From NCBI GenBank assembly GCA_023379555.1, contig JAMCQR010000023.1, forward strand, positions 1-55,685: a stretch of DNA of 55,685 bases, written 5' to 3'. The notes below the pieces were generated by a model. The model was not told the origin of the DNA and ran no database searches. It saw only the letters and a list, made by a program, of their open reading frames with translations. Origin of the DNA: Thermoplasmatota archaeon (lineage in GTDB: Archaea; Thermoplasmatota; Thermoplasmata; Thermoplasmatales; GCA-001856825). A program made the position numbers and the translations under genes. Shown in pieces: positions 34,445-43,477 of the stretch (position 1 is the first letter of the stretch; each line of letters opens with the position of its first letter).

Positions 34445-35220
34445 TATTCATTTTTATCTTCATTGCAACGAATATACTGGCATTTATCACGCTCCCCCTA
34501 CTGGTTACACCACAGACCCAGGTGATAAGGAACTCAACCGGGAATTCCCTTTTGCTACCGATTTACTACATTGTTTCAATCGTAGCTTTCACTGCTTTTT
34601 TCATATACTTATCCAGGAAAAGGAAGATTGGCATACTGAAAGGCCTGGTCGCGATCCTGCTCGGATACTCAGTATTCGTCCTGTTGCTACTTGATCTGTC
34701 GTTTCTCTACTTTCTGGTTGATCTGATCATTTCAGCAGTAGCTGCATTTCTCCTGATATATTACTCATTCAGGCGAGCCAGATCGGCCATCTACCTCCTT
34801 GGAATAATAATGGGAGCGGGAGTCTCCGCTGTCCTTGCCTCAATTATCAGTATTGAAATCACTATAGTGATCATAGCCGTGTTCTCAATATATGATTCCT
34901 TATCGGTGAATATCTCCAAGAGCATGATAGAAGTTGCAGAGACAGCTCTGGATTCCGGACTCCCATTGCTTTTCACTGCTGGAGACAAAGAGAATCCTAT
35001 AGCCATGGGATTTGGAGATACTGTTCTCCCTACATTTGCCCTGATCTCAATATATCTCACGTTCAATTTAGAAGCATTCTTGATATCATTGATTGTGACC
35101 TTGGTGTCGTTTGGGCCAATGATGTATTTTGCATCAAAGAGACCCCAGCCAGGTCTTCCATATTTGATTAATGCGGTATTCATAGGACTGGTGATTTATT
35201 TATTGATTGGACACATCTGA
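34399..35220 (+). CDS. archaeal presenilin/signal peptide peptidase homologue
   Basis: A GxGD intramembrane aspartyl protease of 273 residues and about nine membrane helices. The two catalytic aspartates are Asp166 in SIYDSLSV and Asp207 in MGFGDTVLP. A PAL-like RPQPGLPYL follows before the last helix. It cleaves membrane-spanning segments of type II proteins. Natural archaeal substrates are unknown. Its start lies 46 bases inside the end of topA (or 31, if ATG 34414 is used), so it is co-transcribed. Confidence 0.9.
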   Translation: MPESEMPQQAWYRRLIFIFIFIATNILAFITLPLLVTPQTQVIRNSTGNSLLLPIYYIVSIVAFTAFFIYLSRKRKIGILKGLVAILLGYSVFVLLLLDLSFLYFLVDLIISAVAAFLLIYYSFRRARSAIYLLGIIMGAGVSAVLASIISIEITIVIIAVFSIYDSLSVNISKSMIEVAETALDSGLPLLFTAGDKENPIAMGFGDTVLPTFALISIYLTFNLEAFLISLIVTLVSFGPMMYFASKRPQPGLPYLINAVFIGLVIYLLIGHI

Positions 35221-35562
35221 ATCACGTCTCCTCTGGACCTTACTGTAATTCACTGTCTGAAAGAATGAGATTATTTTAAATTAAATGGGTGACCTACTTA
35301 ACCACAAACAATGCCACCAATACCACTGCAAGAATTATGGATGGCAATATGGGCAGGATCAACTTCGCAATCTTGCAGGAATTGGGTCTGTATCCTAATT
35401 CTCGCCCTCTTTTGGGACAGGGGAAGATGGGTCGTGAGAGTCGAACTAGATTACTTTGACCATATATCCAAAATGAACAGACAGGAGTGAGGTGGGAAAT
35501 TTTCATCATAAACTGGCATTAAGGACCGATAGCACAATGTCCTTAAGAAATGGAGTGGCCAT
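35221..35562 (-). other. intergenic region with possible small zinc-ribbon membrane ORF
   Basis: No secure gene. On the minus strand a 71-codon frame (35294-35509) ends in CPKRGRELGYRPNSCKIAK and one membrane helix (LILPILPSIILAVVLVALFV). This resembles small zinc-ribbon/TM proteins, but the second Cys of the usual CPxCG knuckle is Arg. It could be a decayed or divergent gene. The front half has no coding look. Confidence 0.35.
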
Positions 35563-35967
35563 CTATCTGTCCGCTTCCTTCTCTCTGACAGAATCGAGAA
35601 TCTCTGCTATTTTGTTCAATACTTCTTCCCCTTCTAATCCTTTGGATAACGCTTCCATTAACGATTTCTTCATGTTCTCCGTCCAGTTAGGATCAAGTCC
35701 TTTGACCTTTTCCTTACCTTTCTCACTGACAAATAACCTCTTCCTTCTATCCATAAAGATGTATCCCCCTCTTATCAAAACTTCATATCCTTTGTTAATA
35801 GTGTGATAATTGATTCCTAGAAGTTTAGCTAACTGTCTTGATGATGGCAGGGTGTCTCCTGCCTTCAGTTTGCCCGTCGCGATTCCGCTTACCACACAGT
35901 CGGCTATTTGCCTGTAGATTGGAGTTGAAGAAGAAAGATTTATGGTTATTCGGAAAGGCTGATTCAT
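35563..35967 (-). CDS. GntR family regulator, YtrA type
   Basis: A 134-residue protein. The N-terminal GntR winged helix is TPIYRQIADCVVSGIATGKL, then LPSSRQLAKLLGINYHTINK with the recognition helix. A short C-terminal helical dimerisation region replaces the large ligand domain, as in YtrA regulators, which usually control transporter or membrane-protein operons. It is the last gene of a three-gene leftward operon and overlaps the previous gene by one base. The likely operator is the palindrome before the first gene (37291-37309). Confidence 0.9.
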   Translation of the reverse strand: MNQPFRITINLSSSTPIYRQIADCVVSGIATGKLKAGDTLPSSRQLAKLLGINYHTINKGYEVLIRGGYIFMDRRKRLFVSEKGKEKVKGLDPNWTENMKKSLMEALSKGLEGEEVLNKIAEILDSVREKEADR

Positions 35968-36788
35968 TAATCCCTTCCAGTCCCCTTTGAATTGCTGGAA
36001 TCCATCGTACTTAGGGGTTTCATTTCTTCCCTTAGAAGAATAAGTGCGAGCAGCATGAACAGCAGTGATAGAGCAAATATGATAAGCTCAAACAGGACTA
36101 TTCCCATAACAGATGAGTATGGTACCAGCGCATCAATCAGACCCATGGGAAGTGCGATGTAGAGGTATTTCCTTTTCTTGAGCGTTACACTCATCACAAC
36201 AAGTATCCCCCATGCAACGTGGGCAAACAGGGACGAGAATCTTTCAAGAATTGATAGCATTACCAGCCCGAAAGCCTCTTTTGCGCCATACAATAATGAA
36301 GGTTGCTGACTCTTTATTGCATTGTAAACGACTGTTGAAACATTGTGGGGAGCGAAGGCGATTATTAGAAAGTCAGATATCAGACTGATTCCAGAGAGTA
36401 CTCCGAGAAGTATTCCGTTCTCCCAGAATGATAGAGATACTCCATATGACGTAGCGTTAGAGATGGTGAAGTATTTTTTCCTAACCCCATATCGGGCCAG
36501 CAGAAAGGCAATTCCAACTTCTAATATACTTGTTTGAAGTCCATAGTATAATGAGGATTCGGGAGAAATATATCCAAATTCACCTATAATGTAGCCCACA
36601 GTAAAAGTTTGAAACACCACTTTGATAGCAATGGCTCCAAAATAAGCTAGAAATGTGATTGCAAGAATACTTATAGGAAGCATCTTCTTATTCCGATAAT
36701 ACAGTACAAGGAATAGATTGACTATTATGGGCACTGCAAAGTCGAGAAAATAAATTGGATTGATGTTACTCGAGGTCATTCTATGCAA
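35967..36788 (-). CDS. YhfC-like intramembrane protease family protein
   Basis: A 273-residue protein with seven to eight membrane helices. The arrangement SYGVSLSFWENGILLG, then LERFSSLFAHVAWGILVV, matches the YhfC/PrsW/CPBP group of putative glutamic intramembrane proteases, in which E, ER and H residues form the site. In Firmicutes, YhfC genes sit with antimicrobial-peptide and transporter operons. It lies between a small membrane protein and a YtrA regulator. Proteolysis is an inference from these residues. Confidence 0.6.
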   Translation of the reverse strand: MHRMTSSNINPIYFLDFAVPIIVNLFLVLYYRNKKMLPISILAITFLAYFGAIAIKVVFQTFTVGYIIGEFGYISPESSLYYGLQTSILEVGIAFLLARYGVRKKYFTISNATSYGVSLSFWENGILLGVLSGISLISDFLIIAFAPHNVSTVVYNAIKSQQPSLLYGAKEAFGLVMLSILERFSSLFAHVAWGILVVMSVTLKKRKYLYIALPMGLIDALVPYSSVMGIVLFELIIFALSLLFMLLALILLREEMKPLSTMDSSNSKGTGRD

Positions 36789-36819
36789 CTCCTGGGACTA
36801 GATAAGTATGTAGAACGCA

Positions 36820-37290
36820 TCAGGTGCCCCTGCCATAGAGGTAACCCAGCAACAGACCATACACCACAACACCAATCAGCGATAAACCTGCTGAAACAAT
36901 GTAGTAGGTGAATCCATAAGTTCCAATGTTTGCAGCTTCAATCCCGACATTCAGGATTAGCCATATAAAAAATGAGAAGAGAAGCCCTTTCCCAACTGGA
37001 CTGGAGAAAGGTATCTTATTGTACATGATTCCAAACAATGTTCCGAATATAAGCCCAAGTATTATTCCAACTATAATCTCAGCAACGGGAGTAGTAATGA
37101 GGGCAAGGTCATATAAATTTTGAGCTGATATGGAGATCAAGTTTGAATGTTGTGAAAGATATTTGTTTAAAGCGGCGATTATTGAGCTCCTTAGCTCTAT
37201 CAAAATAATGTATGCAAGGATCGCATTTACCACCCCATAAGCCAATCCTGCTATCGTACCGGACTTCAGTCCTTTCGTAAGGTTTGACAT
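36820..37290 (-). CDS. four-helix membrane protein in YtrA-controlled operon
   Basis: A 156-residue protein with four membrane spans (about 10-30, 60-90, 98-118, 125-150) and a short soluble loop after the first helix. I recognise no domain. It is the first gene of the operon: a palindrome directly abuts its ATG and a TTTAATATATG box lies 26 bases upstream, so the mRNA is probably leaderless. Its partners suggest a membrane stress or export role. Confidence 0.65.
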   Translation of the reverse strand: MSNLTKGLKSGTIAGLAYGVVNAILAYIILIELRSSIIAALNKYLSQHSNLISISAQNLYDLALITTPVAEIIVGIILGLIFGTLFGIMYNKIPFSSPVGKGLLFSFFIWLILNVGIEAANIGTYGFTYYIVSAGLSLIGVVVYGLLLGYLYGRGT

Positions 37291-37309
37291 GTTCTATATG
37301 ATATAGAAC
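37291..37309 (-). promoter_or_regulatory. perfect palindromic operator abutting a start codon
   Basis: GTTCTATATGATATAGAAC is a 9-1-9 perfect inverted repeat lying between the TATA-like box (about 37312-37322, minus strand) and the ATG at 37290. Occupation would block transcription initiation. The GntR/YtrA regulator encoded in the same operon is the natural candidate to bind it. The symmetry is seen; the binding protein is inferred. Confidence 0.65.
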
Positions 37310-37322
37310 ACATATATTAAAC

Positions 37323-37930
37323 TATATTCTCCGTTTTGCGGGCTGATGCACAGGAAAGAGACTGGAAAAGAATTTCACCGTCTTGTTCGGCCCTTCCCTG
37401 AATTACCATCCCTTTGATTGTGATAGCATAATAAATTCTGGATCAACCGCCATCTTAAGTCAGTGCAATTGAGATGAAATTGTGAGGAAATTTGATGTCG
37501 CTATTCTTGATCTGAACTTACATTAATGCTCTCCGAACAAGGATGGGTACTTAAAGAGCACGTGCAATCTAAAGCCGCATAATCTGTGAAGTCTACAGTA
37601 ATGACACCGTTGTCGGAGTATTTTTACAATCTACCAAGGAACAAGGTACTTGGAGATAAATAGGAGTCAATAAAGTATGATATGTTCAATCCCCAATAAT
37701 ATTCAGGGACGATTCTCTACAAAAGACGAAGAGAATATCATTATCACAGGGAATGAAACCAGACTGCATTTTGCAAATTTTCTGGATTATCCATCGATAT
37801 TGATGAGGAGACAGACTCCCATCTGACTTTGGAATTTCAAGAAAAATACGGTTCATGAGATATCATAATACAAAAAATATTTATACTCAGTATGACATAT
37901 TGATGCCGTATAACAGACGATTGTCATACA
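37323..37930. other. 600-base intergenic region upstream of smc
   Basis: No recognisable gene. A 49-codon frame (37677-37826, plus strand) has an AGGAG stretch about 12 bases before its ATG but no homology I recognise. A strong A/T box (AATATTTATAC, 37875-37885) probably serves smc. No RNA gene pattern was seen. Confidence 0.3.
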
Positions 37931-37939
37931 GTGGTCGAA

Positions 37940-40900
37940 ATGTTCCTTAAAAAAATCGAAATGGAGAATTTCAAGTCGTTTGGAAAGAAGACTGTAGTTG
38001 AATTCAGAAAGGGTTACACAAGTATTACCGGACCAAATGCATCTGGCAAGAGCAATATAGGAGATGCACTTCTTTTTGTGCTTGGGACAAAGAGCAACAA
38101 GTCCCTCAGAGCTCAAAAATTGACTGACCTGATCCATAGGAACAATTCTGGAAGGCTTTCTCCTTACCTTAAGGCCAGCGTGACTTTTGACAATTCTGAT
38201 AAATCGATACCCTTGGAATCAAATGAAGTGACTTTCTCAAGGATAGTGAAACTATCTGAAAATAACGATGATTATTCCTCCTATTATTTCATAAATGATG
38301 ACAGGGCAAGACTTCAGGACTTCGAGTATCTTCTCGAGAAGGCTAAAATTTTTGCGGACGGGTATAACTTTGTGAGACAAGGTGATATCACCAGCATCGT
38401 TGAGATGACTCCTGTAGAAAGGAGGGGAATACTGGAAGAAGTTGGTGGAATTGCAGTATATAACCAGGAGATTGAAAAGACTGGTGACGACAGGAATAAA
38501 GTACAGGAGAATATGGTGACGGTAATGGCTCTTGTGACAGAAATCAGCACAAGAGTTAATATTCTATCAAAAGAGAAAGACCAAGCTGAAAGTTACCTTA
38601 ACAAGAAGCATGAGATAGATAAGCTGGAAGGGATCATCAAATACAGGAAGAAATCTGACATTGAAAATGAAATTTCAACGATAAATGATCAGGTCGGAAA
38701 GATCAAAGTTGACATTGAGAACACTGAGAATGCGATCAAGAACCTGTCAGTGAGGAACACGGAAATAGAACAAAAATTGAAGGAAATGGAGAAGGACAGC
38801 AAGGAATTGGAAGAATTCCAAAGAATAAAGAATGATCTGGACTCGAAAAAGATACAGTACTCAAAGAAATCGATGGAATTGGAAAACATGGAAGACAAGG
38901 TCAAGAATAATTCAATTGAGATAGATCAACTGAAAACGAAAAGGAAAAGCATGGAAACAGAGTTTAAGTCCCTTTCAAAAAAACTGTCAGAATTGGAATC
39001 TGCAGTGAAAAATGAAAAGAATAAATTAATTGAAGCCGAAAAAACGCTCGAAGATTTGGAAAATTCATCTCGCAGCACACTGGAGAAAAATGTTGAGATA
39101 GGGAAGAAAATAGATTCCCTGGTTGCTCAGAAGGAGAATTTGTTACTCTCCATTAAGGAGCATTCAACTATGCTTGCATCCTTGGAGACAAAGGGAAACA
39201 ACCTGCTTGAAGAAATAGCCAAGACTGAGGAAGAGATAGGTGCCTTGGAATTTTCAATCAAAGATACAGAATGGAGATTGAAAAACATATCCAAAGGGGA
39301 TAACGGATCTGACCAGTGGAAAAAGAGATACCTAGAGATAAAGAACAGAACCACCTCCATAAGGAAGGAGGAGGAAGACCTTTCTAGAGAGATAGAAAAA
39401 CTTGAGGGTGAAGCAGGAAAGATGCAGGGGGCAAGACTTTCTGGTATCTGGGAGAGCATTAATTACATCATGTCTGAAGCATCAAAGGGAAATCTCCCTG
39501 GCATAAGGGGTACAGTAGATTCATTAATTTCATATTCTCCTGAACACGAAAAGGCTGTCAGAGCTGCGGGCGGAAATAGGTTGATGAGCATAGTTGTCGA
39601 TACAGATGAAGATGCTCAACAAGCAATTGAAAGTTTGAAGAAAAGACAGAAAGGAAGGATGACATTCCTTCCCCTTAACAAAATAATCCCAATGAGAGCA
39701 AAGGGAAAAGCCCTGATGCTATCACAAGACAAAAAAACATTGGGTCTCTTGATCAACAACGTGAAGTACGATCCGGTTTATGATAGCGTTGTGAGTTATG
39801 TTTTCTCAGATACCCTGCTTGTCCCAACAATCGCAGTTGCGAGGGAAATAATGGGGGGAGTCAGAATCGTAACGCTGGACGGGGACCTCATAGATCCTAG
39901 CAACGCGATGACTGGAGGGACTCTTGGAAAGAGAGAGGTGGAGAAGGACCTCGAATCTATTTCGACAAAACTATCCAATTTGAAGAACAAGAGGAAGGAG
40001 CTGAGAAATGAACTGTCAGACCTGGAAGAGGAACTCAAGTCAATAACTGAGAAGATCAACAAGGCAAATCTTGAAGTTGGAAAGGGAGAAGGTGTTTCCG
40101 TCCAGCTCTCAGAAAGGAAGAGGGAACTTGAGGACCAATTGAGAAAGAAAAGGGATTACCTGACTGGAAAAAAGAAATTGCTCCAACTGAACAAGGAAGA
40201 TATTGTAAGGGAAAAGAGCTCTTTGAGTGACGAAAATACTAAAGTCACCAGGCTGTCGACAGATCTAGACAAACTGACGAAGGAAAGAGAGAGTGTTTTG
40301 GATAAAGAAACTAAGGGCAAAATTGCAAAGAGCAGGGAACTTGTCACGTCCTTGAAAAACACACTAGAAAACTCAACTAATGAGCTGAACGAGATGAAAG
40401 TCAATACGGCTTCTGTCAAATCAGCAATTAATTCAAACATTGATGCCACCACGAAATTGGAAAATGAAAATACAGACATCACCGCACGAAAGAAGAGAAT
40501 TGACGAGGAACTGGCCCAGATAAAGAATGAAATTTCTGCAATAACATCAATTTTCGAGGCAATGGAATCAAAACTGAAGGAAAAGGGTAAAGAAATTGAA
40601 AAGCTGAACAATGAGAAATTCAAGGTCAGAAGTGAAATGGATTCCAAGAGCACAATAAAGAAGACGAAGTTTGATTTTATGCTGTCATTGCAGGGCAAAG
40701 CTAGTGATGCAGAGCAGAGATTAAAAGAGATAGTCAAGGAAATTGAGGAGAAAAATGTAGAGTTCGCCGACGACCAGAGAACCATCGAGGAGATCAGGAA
40801 AGATATATCAGGTCTTGAAAACGAACTGAAGTTGCTTGAACCTGTCAACCTAAAGAGTATTGACGATTACAAAGAGGAAAGCTCAAGACTTCAGGAACTG

Positions 40901-41446
40901 ACTCAAAAGAAGGAACAACTTGACCTGGAGATGTCGAAGTTAAATGAATTGGAGAAAAAGCTCGAGGATCAGAAGAAAATTGTGTTTCTGGATGTCTTCC
41001 AAAAAGTCAATGCAAATTACATCGAGATATACAAGGAACTGACAAATGGAGGAGAGGGATATCTCTATCTGGAGAACCCAACGAATCCTTTTGAAGGGGG
41101 ACTGTTCGTGAAGGCTTCATCAAAAGGGAAGAAAGTTGATAACCTAGCTTCTCTCAGTGGTGGCGAAAAAAGCCTTGCTGCACTGTCATTCATTATTGCA
41201 ATACAGGAGTATGACCCATCCCCCATATACTTCATGGATGAAGTCGATATGTTTTTGGATGGAGTGAATGCAGAAAATGTGGGGAGAATGTTCAGAAGGA
41301 ATTCTGACAGCGCGCAGATTATAGCAGTGACACTAAGGAAAAGCACGATGAAATATGCCCATCAGGCTATAGGTGTAACCTACCAGGATAGAAGCAGCAT
41401 GGTTGTTACCAAGGAGATGCAAGTGGAGGAGCAGGTGGTTCCATGA
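37940..41446 (+). CDS. smc: chromosome segregation ATPase SMC
   Basis: An ABC-type ATPase that forms a V-shaped dimer and compacts DNA. The 1168-residue protein has Walker A GPNASGKSN near residue 32, then about 300 residues of coiled coil, a hinge domain (about 500-660, including IRGTVDSLISY and DGDLIDPSNAMTGGT), a second coiled coil, the signature LSGGEKSLAALS, and Walker B PIYFMDEVDMFLDG. ATG 37940 is used; GTG 37931 would add only three residues. It overlaps scpA by four bases. Confidence 0.96.
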   Translation: MFLKKIEMENFKSFGKKTVVEFRKGYTSITGPNASGKSNIGDALLFVLGTKSNKSLRAQKLTDLIHRNNSGRLSPYLKASVTFDNSDKSIPLESNEVTFSRIVKLSENNDDYSSYYFINDDRARLQDFEYLLEKAKIFADGYNFVRQGDITSIVEMTPVERRGILEEVGGIAVYNQEIEKTGDDRNKVQENMVTVMALVTEISTRVNILSKEKDQAESYLNKKHEIDKLEGIIKYRKKSDIENEISTINDQVGKIKVDIENTENAIKNLSVRNTEIEQKLKEMEKDSKELEEFQRIKNDLDSKKIQYSKKSMELENMEDKVKNNSIEIDQLKTKRKSMETEFKSLSKKLSELESAVKNEKNKLIEAEKTLEDLENSSRSTLEKNVEIGKKIDSLVAQKENLLLSIKEHSTMLASLETKGNNLLEEIAKTEEEIGALEFSIKDTEWRLKNISKGDNGSDQWKKRYLEIKNRTTSIRKEEEDLSREIEKLEGEAGKMQGARLSGIWESINYIMSEASKGNLPGIRGTVDSLISYSPEHEKAVRAAGGNRLMSIVVDTDEDAQQAIESLKKRQKGRMTFLPLNKIIPMRAKGKALMLSQDKKTLGLLINNVKYDPVYDSVVSYVFSDTLLVPTIAVAREIMGGVRIVTLDGDLIDPSNAMTGGTLGKREVEKDLESISTKLSNLKNKRKELRNELSDLEEELKSITEKINKANLEVGKGEGVSVQLSERKRELEDQLRKKRDYLTGKKKLLQLNKEDIVREKSSLSDENTKVTRLSTDLDKLTKERESVLDKETKGKIAKSRELVTSLKNTLENSTNELNEMKVNTASVKSAINSNIDATTKLENENTDITARKKRIDEELAQIKNEISAITSIFEAMESKLKEKGKEIEKLNNEKFKVRSEMDSKSTIKKTKFDFMLSLQGKASDAEQRLKEIVKEIEEKNVEFADDQRTIEEIRKDISGLENELKLLEPVNLKSIDDYKEESSRLQELTQKKEQLDLEMSKLNELEKKLEDQKKIVFLDVFQKVNANYIEIYKELTNGGEGYLYLENPTNPFEGGLFVKASSKGKKVDNLASLSGGEKSLAALSFIIAIQEYDPSPIYFMDEVDMFLDGVNAENVGRMFRRNSDSAQIIAVTLRKSTMKYAHQAIGVTYQDRSSMVVTKEMQVEEQVVP

Positions 41447-42228
41447 GCGTGGAAATTATTACTACACTCCTGAATGATGAAAAGGACAAATCCGTAATTC
41501 AAAAAATGGTCGAGAATGAGTTGAATTCCGAACTTGAAAAGAGGAGATCTGACATCATCCTAAAGGTCCTTGAGGTAGTCAGCAAGTACGAATTGGACCC
41601 TTGGAACATAGATCTCGAAAAATTCACCGGTATCTTCATGAGTGAGATAAACGAACAATTCAGGGATTTCCCAGTTGCGGGAAAAATAGTCTATTTTGCC
41701 TGGATTAATCTTCGGGACAAGAGCGAGGCATTAATTCCAAAAGAGGAAGTGCTAATTGAACCAATCGATGATTCGTTCCAGGATTTTCAAATGGAAGATC
41801 AGGGGGATATGGAATCTCCTCCCCTGTCCTACATCCCGGTTGAGAAGAGAAACGTGTCCATCCAGGACATAATAGATGCAATAAAGAATACCCCGCTCAG
41901 TGCAGTGAGGAATACTCTGAAGAAGGCAAAGAGAATATTATTCCAAGAAAACTCTCACCCAGAGGATCTTCACGTAATCATTAAGGAGATCTGGAGACGG
42001 ATGATTGAGCTGGGAGTAGATCATTTCCCACTTGAATCGATTTCAGATGGAACGAACGACGACATGATCGATGCACTAGTGTCTTCTCTGTTCCTGACTT
42101 ACTATGGAAGAACTGAATTGAATCAGGAAATCCCATATGGGACTATTTGGGTGAAGATCACAGACAAGTCTGAAACGCAATCGCCGATCCCTGAAACGAA
42201 ACTCGAGGAAGATCTTTTCGCTGTATGA
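41443..42228 (+). CDS. scpA: segregation and condensation protein A (kleisin)
   Basis: The kleisin partner that bridges SMC heads. The 261-residue protein has the N-terminal SMC-neck-binding region VVSKYELDPWNIDLEKFTG, a variable acidic middle, and a C-terminal winged helix (IIKEIWRRMIELGVDHFPLE onward, ending YYGRTELNQEIPYGTIWV). The ATGA overlap with smc fits stoichiometric production. No scpB is seen adjacent; many archaea lack it here. Confidence 0.93.
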   Translation: MSVEIITTLLNDEKDKSVIQKMVENELNSELEKRRSDIILKVLEVVSKYELDPWNIDLEKFTGIFMSEINEQFRDFPVAGKIVYFAWINLRDKSEALIPKEEVLIEPIDDSFQDFQMEDQGDMESPPLSYIPVEKRNVSIQDIIDAIKNTPLSAVRNTLKKAKRILFQENSHPEDLHVIIKEIWRRMIELGVDHFPLESISDGTNDDMIDALVSSLFLTYYGRTELNQEIPYGTIWVKITDKSETQSPIPETKLEEDLFAV

Positions 42229-43040
42229 CGGTCAATCTGAGAGATGATAATTGTGGTGAAGTCAAAGTACCTATTAACCCATCGAGGATTGTATCACTTA
42301 GTCCTGCAATAACTGAAACCTTGTTCAGCCTAGGATGTGGAAACAAGGTGGTCGGAGTTACTCCATACTGTGTGAGGCCACCTGCCGCCACCAAGATAAA
42401 GAAAATCGCAAGTTATGGATATGCCAGGACTGACCTCCTCAGGGAGCTTGAACCAGATTTGATTCTTACGGTCACCGGCTATCAGGACAAGGTCGCTAAC
42501 GAACTCAAAAAGAATTTTGAAGTTTATTCTTTTCGTCTCCCTGCAACGTTATCTGGGGTGATTGATCTTTTCGTCAAAGTTGGTCTTGTTACTGGGAGAT
42601 TGGATGAGGGACGGCAGCTTGCCAGAGATATGTTAAGCAGGATTAATTTGTTGCGGCTGGAAAATATTGGAAGTGCGTACATTGAGCTTGACTTAGGTGG
42701 CCCAGTTACTTTTGGTTCTCTTTCTTATATCACTGATGTCCTAGCTTTTGTTGGCCTGAAAAATATATATGGAGAATTTCAGAAGGAGTGGATAACTCCC
42801 GATTTTGATCTTGTTGCGAAAAAAGATCCTGACATCATAATTCTTGAGCCAAAGATGTTCTCGAAAAGAGATGAGAATTATGTTGATAAAATCGTTAGCG
42901 AAAGGGGATGGTCAGGAATCAAATCCCATAGAAATAAGCACATATATGTGACCCCAGGTACAAATGACTTCTTTGCTCATCATGGGCCTTCTCTGATAAC
43001 TGAAGTGCTGCCTTGGCTGAAGGAACAACTAACTAGATGA
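42225..43040 (+). CDS. BtuF/FecB-like substrate-binding protein without signal peptide
   Basis: A 271-residue class III periplasmic-binding-protein fold. The N-lobe has PSRIVSLSPAITETLFSLG and KVVGVTPYC, the linker ELEPDLILTVTGYQDKVANEL, and the C-lobe ends in NKHIYVTPG. The family binds cobalamin, heme or siderophores outside the cell. This protein starts at once with MTVNLRDDN and has neither signal peptide nor lipobox nor membrane anchor, so it should be cytoplasmic. It overlaps scpA by four bases, and no ABC permease is nearby. It may scavenge or carry a corrinoid or tetrapyrrole inside the cell. Confidence 0.82.
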   Translation: MTVNLRDDNCGEVKVPINPSRIVSLSPAITETLFSLGCGNKVVGVTPYCVRPPAATKIKKIASYGYARTDLLRELEPDLILTVTGYQDKVANELKKNFEVYSFRLPATLSGVIDLFVKVGLVTGRLDEGRQLARDMLSRINLLRLENIGSAYIELDLGGPVTFGSLSYITDVLAFVGLKNIYGEFQKEWITPDFDLVAKKDPDIIILEPKMFSKRDENYVDKIVSERGWSGIKSHRNKHIYVTPGTNDFFAHHGPSLITEVLPWLKEQLTR

Positions 43041-43473
43041 ATCTTTGCATTAGGTACGCATCTGTTCCATCATTATAGTAAGAAGGTAGTAGACCCGTTA
43101 TAATGTATCCCCTTCCCTTATAGAAATCAATTGCCTCCAGATTGTCAGTCTTCACTTCCAGCTTGATTCGGTTCACCTTAACTTTGGCCGCTTCCTGTTC
43201 GAACAGGGTGACCAAGCCTGTCCCCAAACCCATTTTTCTGTAAGGGAAATCAACGGCAAGCATCAAAATTCGTGCCTCCTTTTCCCCGGAGATTCCTCCG
43301 CAAATAAATCCCGCGACCCGGTCATCGGCCATACCAACCAGAAATGCTGATGGCCAGGATCTAAAAATATCCAAGAAAATAAAGTCGTTGTAACGTTCAG
43401 ACAAGTTTCTCTTCGTTATTTCAATTATCTCCTGAAGGAGTTCAGGCTTGAATGCTTTGATCTGAACAAACAT
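43033..43473 (-). CDS. GNAT acetyltransferase, RimI-like
   Basis: A 146-residue GNAT domain. The acetyl-CoA loop is YRKMGLGTGLVTLF (the R/Q-x-x-G-x-G/A pattern), preceded by the strand ARILMLAVD. Motif B is LEAIDFYKGRGY, with a Tyr near the end. It is similar to archaeal N-terminal acetyltransferases of the RimI group. ATG 43473 lies four bases after the MAT stop, while an earlier ATG (43500) would sit inside the MAT gene. It probably shares a transcript with MAT. It converges with the BtuF-like gene, overlapping by eight bases. Confidence 0.82.
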   Translation of the reverse strand: MFVQIKAFKPELLQEIIEITKRNLSERYNDFIFLDIFRSWPSAFLVGMADDRVAGFICGGISGEKEARILMLAVDFPYRKMGLGTGLVTLFEQEAAKVKVNRIKLEVKTDNLEAIDFYKGRGYIITGLLPSYYNDGTDAYLMQRFI

Positions 43474-43477
43474 ACAA

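Noticed and set aside
40156..40848. 230-codon minus-strand frame rich in Ser/Phe
   Set aside because: It is the antisense of the SMC coiled coil; Ser/Phe richness mirrors Glu/Lys codons. Not a gene.
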